From Pacificibacter marinus (GTDB lineage Bacteria > Pseudomonadota > Alphaproteobacteria > Rhodobacterales > Rhodobacteraceae), in NCBI RefSeq assembly GCF_900109555.1, contig NZ_FNZV01000001.1:124001-188000 (forward strand): DNA of 64,000 nucleotides. The letters are read 5' to 3'. The notes under the pieces were generated by a model. The model searched no databases and had not been told where the DNA came from. It saw nothing but the letters and a program-made list of their open reading frames with translations. Position numbers and translations under genes: made by a program. How positions within the stretch are numbered: the first letter of the stretch is position 1; every line of letters begins with the position of its first letter. Of the stretch, positions 59,624-64,000 are shown in pieces.

Positions 59624-60793
59624 TCAGAACGGCAAACCAATATAGTTTTGCGCCAAATCTCGTCGCGCGGTTTCCGATGTTTTCAGGTGGCTAAAAGTCG
59701 CTTTGCGCATCTGCGCGGCAAAGCTGTCTTCGCCATCAAACTGATGCATCATTGTGGTCATCTGCCAGCTAAATCGCATGGCTTTCCAAATCCGCTCAAG
59801 CGCCTTTTCCGAATAACCATCGATGCCGCTGAGATCATTTTCTTTAAACACTTTGATCAGCGCGTCTTTCAAATAATGCACATCCGACACCGCCAAATTC
59901 AGTCCCTTAGCACCGGTTGGCGGCACAATATGGGCAGCGTCCCCGACCAAAAATAGATTGCCCCATTTCAAAGGCTCAGACACGAAAGAGCGCAACGGAG
60001 CGATGGATTTTTCAATGGACGGTGCCATGACAACTTTGTCCGCAACATGCGTAGGCAGGCGTTTTTTGAACTCTGTCCAAAAGCGTGCGTCGCTCCAATC
60101 TTCGACCTTATCGGTCAGCGGCACTTGTACATAATGGCGCACAAGATTTTCGTTGCGCATCGACGCAAGTGCAAATCCGTGCTTGGAATTGGCGTAAATC
60201 AACTCATCGGCAATTGGCGGCGTTTCAGATAAAATCCCAAGCCAACCAAAGGGATAGACCCGCTCAAACTCTTGGCGCACATCGGCAGGAATGGTTTTGC
60301 GCGACACCCCGTGAAACCCATCACAGCCAGCAACATAAGCGCACGTCACACGGTGACGCACCCCGTCGAGCGTGTAGTCCACATAAGATTCCGCCTCGTG
60401 CAAATCGTAGATTTCCACGTCCTCAACGCCATGAATGATCGTCGTGCCCATGGCGTCTTGGGCCGCGTAAAGATCGGTGGTGACCTCGGTTTGGCCGTAC
60501 ACCATCACCTGTTTGCCAGTCAGCGCATGAAAATCAATGTGCACAATCTCGTCATCATCCGACAAATAGCACCCATCATGCGGGTAACCTTGCGCATCCA
60601 TCCGCGCGCCAACACCCGCTTCACGCAGCAATTCAACGGTGCCCCATTCCAACATTCCGGCACGAATACGCGACAACACATGTTTACGGCTTGCGCGTTC
60701 CAAAACGACAGTCTCGATGCCATTTTTGTTCAACAATTGCGACAACAGCAGCCCAGATGGACCACCGCCGATGACTGCGACTTGCGTTTTCAT
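59624..60793 (-). CDS. pobA: PobA, 4-hydroxybenzoate 3-monooxygenase
   Basis: A 389-residue FAD-dependent aromatic hydroxylase. It has VIGGGPSGLLLSQLL (FAD Rossmann, 7-21), RIRAGMLEWGTVELL, the substrate-loop region YPFGWLGILSETPP, and the second FAD site FLVGDAAHIVPPTGAKGLNLAVSD. It hydroxylates 4-hydroxybenzoate to protocatechuate with NADPH, feeding PcaGH. A GAGGGAAGAGAG stretch precedes the ATG. Divergent from an AraC-family regulator. Confidence 0.94.
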   Translation of the reverse strand: MKTQVAVIGGGPSGLLLSQLLNKNGIETVVLERASRKHVLSRIRAGMLEWGTVELLREAGVGARMDAQGYPHDGCYLSDDDEIVHIDFHALTGKQVMVYGQTEVTTDLYAAQDAMGTTIIHGVEDVEIYDLHEAESYVDYTLDGVRHRVTCAYVAGCDGFHGVSRKTIPADVRQEFERVYPFGWLGILSETPPIADELIYANSKHGFALASMRNENLVRHYVQVPLTDKVEDWSDARFWTEFKKRLPTHVADKVVMAPSIEKSIAPLRSFVSEPLKWGNLFLVGDAAHIVPPTGAKGLNLAVSDVHYLKDALIKVFKENDLSGIDGYSEKALERIWKAMRFSWQMTTMMHQFDGEDSFAAQMRKATFSHLKTSETARRDLAQNYIGLPF

Positions 60794-60887
60794 AACTCTC
60801 TCTTCCCTCGGTGCGTAAATCCCACTTTATGCGCATCTCAGCGCCTAAGGAATGGACGCGCAAAGCAATAAATGGTACTAATCATGC

Positions 60888-61751
60888 ATGAACATTCCAA
60901 AACCTATCCCCGTTTTCACCCTATTTGGGGAACAAGGCAGCTTTCCCGATGTGGTACATTGCGAGCGCATTCACGCCCGTGCAGGACTGACAGATTGGGT
61001 CATATCCCCTCATCGACACGACCAAATGGCGCAAATATTTCAAATCGAAAGCGGCGCTGCCTCGGTGCAAATCGATGGTACAACGCTAACCCTTTCAGCC
61101 CATGAATTCCTATATATACCTGATAAAATCGTACACGGTTTCGACTTCACACGCGGGACTGAGGGACTTGTTCTCTCATTTCCCCTACCGGTCTTGACCT
61201 CACTTGCGCCGCGCACCCCCGCGCTGACACAGCTTTTATCAACCCCCAGCATGGGACAGGTTCCGAAACCCATGGCACAGTTGCTTGTTCAGCTTGCAAC
61301 CTGTTTTGACACCTCTGGTACATTTCGCACCCAAAGGCTTGTGGCGCTCAGCCATGCCATTTTAACCGAAGTTGCCGAAATAAGCGCAAAATCCACAACG
61401 CTCTCAGCAGGGCATCAAACATTGGAACAGTTCAACATGCTCCTGCAACGCCACCTCAACGATGGCTGGCGGCCCAGTGATTTCGCCAGCGCATTGTCGA
61501 TCACAACGGGCCATCTAAGCCGCATTTGCCGACAAACCACAGGGAAATCAGTGTCGGCATATATTGAAACAACCGTGATGACCGAAGCCAGCCGCCTGCT
61601 GGCATTCACGCGCCTGTCGGTGGCAGAGGTGGGCTACCGATTGGGCTACAATGATCCGCCCTATTTTTCACGCCGCTTTCGCAAGGTCTGCGGCATGACA
61701 CCAAGCGCCTATCGCGCTCGATTTTTGACCCAAACCAGCGCCGCCGATTAA
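60888..61751 (+). CDS. AraC-family regulator of pobA (PobR/PobC-type)
   Basis: A 287-residue AraC/XylS-family regulator. An N-terminal cupin-like domain (ISPHRHDQMAQIFQIESGAASVQIDG, TLSAHEFLYIPDKIVHGF) precedes a C-terminal double helix-turn-helix (about 180-280) ending SVAEVGYRLGYNDPPYFSRRFRKVCGMTPSAYRARF. It is divergent from pobA across 94 bp and very likely activates it with 4-hydroxybenzoate, as AraC-type PobR/PobC proteins do elsewhere. Its stop overlaps the acyl-CoA dehydrogenase stop by 4 bp, tail to tail. Confidence 0.85.
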   Translation: MNIPKPIPVFTLFGEQGSFPDVVHCERIHARAGLTDWVISPHRHDQMAQIFQIESGAASVQIDGTTLTLSAHEFLYIPDKIVHGFDFTRGTEGLVLSFPLPVLTSLAPRTPALTQLLSTPSMGQVPKPMAQLLVQLATCFDTSGTFRTQRLVALSHAILTEVAEISAKSTTLSAGHQTLEQFNMLLQRHLNDGWRPSDFASALSITTGHLSRICRQTTGKSVSAYIETTVMTEASRLLAFTRLSVAEVGYRLGYNDPPYFSRRFRKVCGMTPSAYRARFLTQTSAAD

Positions 61752-63322
61752 AACGGCAAAGCAACAGGCAAAGGACGCCGCGCAACCCGCGACGCCAAAC
61801 GGTCAATCCGATCAGCATCACCTGATTGCTGTGCAACTTCGGACATACGCACCCAAACAGCGCGAAAAAACAACTCGGCTGTCAGTGCCATAAACTCATA
61901 CCCAAACAAGGTTGGGTCATCAGCGGCCTCAACTGTGGCTCGTGCATTTTTCCATGTCTGGGTCAGTTTGTGCAGCTCGACTGTCTGACCAAGTTCGCCG
62001 ATCAAACATTCAAATGCATCGGCACCAGCACCGCCTTGCGCGCGCAATCCTCGCGTCACCAAACCCGCAGCATGAATGCCATTGGCGCCTTCATAAATGG
62101 ATGCGATGCGGGCATCGCGCCATGTTTGCGACACACGGTATTCGGTGAGATATCCATATCCCCCAAGCACTTGCAGTCCTAAATCCGCAGATGTGATCCC
62201 TGCTTCAGTGCAAAAGACTTTGCAAATCGGCGTTAAAAAATCGACCAACTCTGGGCGTGCCCCCAGCGCCAATTCGACTATCGCAACATGCGCCATCGCC
62301 CGCGCCCCAAGTGCAAGACTGTCTTGGGTTTCCAGCATCCGAATAACATCAGCATGGTCGCTCAATACGGCGTCATGCCCCTCAGATGTGCGCCCTTGCT
62401 TGCGTTCTTTCGCATAGGTTGCGGCAATATCATGGGCACGCGCGGCGTGGGCCACACCTTGCAATGCCACGTCCAAACGCGCGTGGTTCATCATGGTAAA
62501 CATGGCCTTTAGGCCCGCCCCCTGCGCGCCGATCAATTCTGCCTGCGCCCCGTCAAATGACATCTGACATGTGGGCGATGCGTGCAGGCCCAATTTTTCT
62601 TCGATCCGCGTGACCGTGATGGCATTTTTAGTGCCCCCGACATCGCTGGGACACAAGAACAATGACAGTCCCTTGACCCCGTCAGACACGTCACCCGTGC
62701 GGGCCAAAACCAGATGCAAAATACCGCTCGATAGGTCTTGATCTCCACCAGAGATAAATATCTTTTCACCGTGAATTTTCCAAGTCGCACCATCGGCCAC
62801 CGCTTTGGTGCGGATGCGTGACAAATCCGACCCTGCGCCAGATTCTGTCAAGCACATGGTCGACAGCACATCCCCCGATGCAAGGCGCGGAATCCAGTCG
62901 TTTTGCTGCGTCTCACTGCCAAATTTTAACAGGGTTGAAATAGCACCAGGCACAAGATTGCAGACCATTTGCAGCGCGTGATTACCGCCAGAAAACACTT
63001 CAGACACAGCTGCTGCCGTCAGCGTATCCATCTGCAGGCCTCCGAATTTTTCAGGCGCGGTCAGGCCTTGCCACCCGCCTTCGACCAGTTGTGCAAATGC
63101 GTCTTTATAACCATCGGGCATCAAGACTTTGCCATCTTGCAAACGACACCCTTGTGCATCGCCTTGTGCGTCAATGGGGGCCAAAACGCCCTCGGCAAAG
63201 CTTGCAAAGTGCGCAAGAATTTCACCCGTCATATCGCCATCAAACTGATCGATCCGCGCTGCCTCAGCCACATGAACCAAAGACCAAATAATGTCAGCAC
63301 TCGGGGATTTGAACGGAGTCAT
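61748..63322 (-). CDS. Acyl-CoA dehydrogenase, long type
   Basis: A 524-residue flavin acyl-CoA dehydrogenase. An N-terminal helical domain starts with an extra segment, then FAD and substrate motifs MCLTESGAGSDLS and GEKIFISGGDQDL. The helical C-domain has QVLGGYGYLTEYRVSQTWRDARIASIYEGANGIHA, whose Glu is the likely catalytic base, and an extra C-terminal helical domain. Long members include DmdC of dimethylsulfoniopropionate demethylation and aryl-propionyl-CoA dehydrogenases. AAAAGGA precedes the ATG. No other dmd gene is in view; the pob/pca and amidohydrolase setting hints at a hydroxycinnamate or phenylpropanoid side chain, an inference. Confidence 0.85.
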   Translation of the reverse strand: MTPFKSPSADIIWSLVHVAEAARIDQFDGDMTGEILAHFASFAEGVLAPIDAQGDAQGCRLQDGKVLMPDGYKDAFAQLVEGGWQGLTAPEKFGGLQMDTLTAAAVSEVFSGGNHALQMVCNLVPGAISTLLKFGSETQQNDWIPRLASGDVLSTMCLTESGAGSDLSRIRTKAVADGATWKIHGEKIFISGGDQDLSSGILHLVLARTGDVSDGVKGLSLFLCPSDVGGTKNAITVTRIEEKLGLHASPTCQMSFDGAQAELIGAQGAGLKAMFTMMNHARLDVALQGVAHAARAHDIAATYAKERKQGRTSEGHDAVLSDHADVIRMLETQDSLALGARAMAHVAIVELALGARPELVDFLTPICKVFCTEAGITSADLGLQVLGGYGYLTEYRVSQTWRDARIASIYEGANGIHAAGLVTRGLRAQGGAGADAFECLIGELGQTVELHKLTQTWKNARATVEAADDPTLFGYEFMALTAELFFRAVWVRMSEVAQQSGDADRIDRLASRVARRPLPVALPF

Positions 63323-63468
63323 TGCATATCCTTTTAGACGAAAGGGGCGAAAATTCTGCGCAGAAAACGGGTGGAAACGTGACAGGAGCCATACACAAAG
63401 CTGACAGACTGCCGACGCTGGCCCGACAGAAAACCGATAGATATCAGACGCTAGTTTTGGGGTTAATG

Positions 63469-64000
63469 TCAGGCAGACACACCCAGCAACCGCATGGCGT
63501 TTTCTTTCAAAATGAGCGGGCGTACGTCGTCGCGAAACTCTGCTTGATCAAACGCATTGAGCCATTTTTCGGGTGCAATCATCGGCCAATCAGATCCGAA
63601 CAACATTTTCTTTTTCAGCATCGTATTGGCGTAGCGGATCAAGATCGGCGGGAAGTATTTTGGCGACCAACCTGACAGGTCGATATAGACGTTTGGCTTA
63701 TGAGTGGCGATTGAAAGTGCTTCTTCTTGCCACGGGAAACTTGGATGTGCGAGCACGATAGGCATGTCGGGGAAATCGACGCAAATATCGTCTATATACA
63801 TAGGGTTAGAATACTTAAGGCGCATCCCATTACCGCCGCGCATGCCCGCCCCAACGCCTGTTTGACCGGTGTGAAATAGCGCGGGTTTGCCCGTTTCAGC
63901 TATGGCTTCGTACAGATCGTAGGCCATGCGATCATTAGGGTAGAACCCTTGCATGGTTGGGTGGAACTTAAAGCCTTGGACGCCGTGATTTTCGACCAAA
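63469..64000 (-). CDS. Amidohydrolase family protein (ACMSD-like), C-terminal part
   Basis: The 3' part of a gene that runs off the right edge; 176 residues are visible and the true start lies outside. It is a metal-dependent TIM-barrel hydrolase of the amidohydrolase-2 type: GVQGFKFHPTMQGFYPNDR, ALFHTGQTG, VLAHPSFPWQEEAL (metal His) and MLFGSDWP (catalytic Asp near the end). Relatives decarboxylate or hydrolyse aromatic-derived acids, and some are encoded with CoA-dependent hydroxycinnamate degradation genes. It is 146 bp upstream of the acyl-CoA dehydrogenase on the same strand. Confidence 0.82.
   Translation of the reverse strand, partial: LVENHGVQGFKFHPTMQGFYPNDRMAYDLYEAIAETGKPALFHTGQTGVGAGMRGGNGMRLKYSNPMYIDDICVDFPDMPIVLAHPSFPWQEEALSIATHKPNVYIDLSGWSPKYFPPILIRYANTMLKKKMLFGSDWPMIAPEKWLNAFDQAEFRDDVRPLILKENAMRLLGVSA

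Noticed and set aside
1-64000. CRISPR arrays, insertion sequences, integrases, tRNA or rRNA genes
   Set aside because: I looked for regular direct repeats, transposase motifs and cloverleaf-like segments and found none that hold up.

Overview
The window looks like a chromosomal segment of a marine alphaproteobacterium of the Roseobacter group (Rhodobacterales). The basis is gene content: a sox thiosulfate-oxidation locus, choline uptake and betaine synthesis, opg periplasmic glucans, many ABC uptake systems, and a split pca/pob ring-cleavage cluster with a LysR-type PcaQ. Base composition is moderate and even. I see no rRNA, tRNA, phage, insertion sequence, integron or CRISPR array. The left edge cuts the sox cluster just after soxX. 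The right edge cuts an amidohydrolase gene.

Layout. 1-4586: sox accessory genes. soxX, soxW and soxV lie on the minus strand; soxS, a haem-binding-like protein, a SqrR/SoxR-type ArsR repressor and a YeeE/TsuA-type sulfur transporter lie on the plus strand. 4587-6497: glycerate 2-kinase and an FMN-binding oxidase-family protein. 6507-10561: a signalling island made of a GTG-started LuxR-type response regulator, a cysteine-free sulfite-oxidase-fold periplasmic protein and a hybrid histidine kinase. 10567-17344: betIBA divergent from choXWV. 17415-23380: an RND efflux pump with two adaptor genes (the TriABC layout) and a divergent TetR regulator. 23908-28621: opgG, a small opgI-like gene, opgH and opgC. 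28764-29816: a DUF475 membrane protein.

29873-41548: a catabolic island that I cannot match to a described pathway. It holds a peptide-type ABC importer, a cytoplasmic sialidase-fold protein, an iron-type alcohol dehydrogenase, a DapA-family aldolase, a FadR-type regulator, a DUF1537 four-carbon-acid kinase and PdxA. A near-identical motif (core TATTGGTAAA) occurs in both divergent promoter regions of this island. This suggests that one regulator controls the whole set.

41792-52068: a sugar operon that fits 2-deoxyribose or deoxynucleoside catabolism. It has deoC, an ALDH16-like two-module aldehyde dehydrogenase, a PfkB sugar kinase, an ABC importer and an ABM-fold protein, with a divergent DeoR regulator. 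52168-61751: the beta-ketoadipate pathway (pcaIJF with an IclR regulator; pcaCHGB with pcaQ; pobA with an AraC regulator). pcaD is not in its usual place. 61748-64000: an acyl-CoA dehydrogenase and a partial amidohydrolase, possibly feeding aromatic acids into the pob/pca route.

Several operators can be read directly. They are an AAATTC-N8-GAATTT site before soxX, an 18-bp palindrome between betI and choX, two inverted repeats in front of the efflux operon, an ATAACC-N4-GGTTAT PcaQ box, a 9-bp inverted repeat across the start of the pca IclR gene, and a perfect 20-bp palindrome before pdxA. All functional calls rest on reading motifs and gene order by eye. No database search was run.
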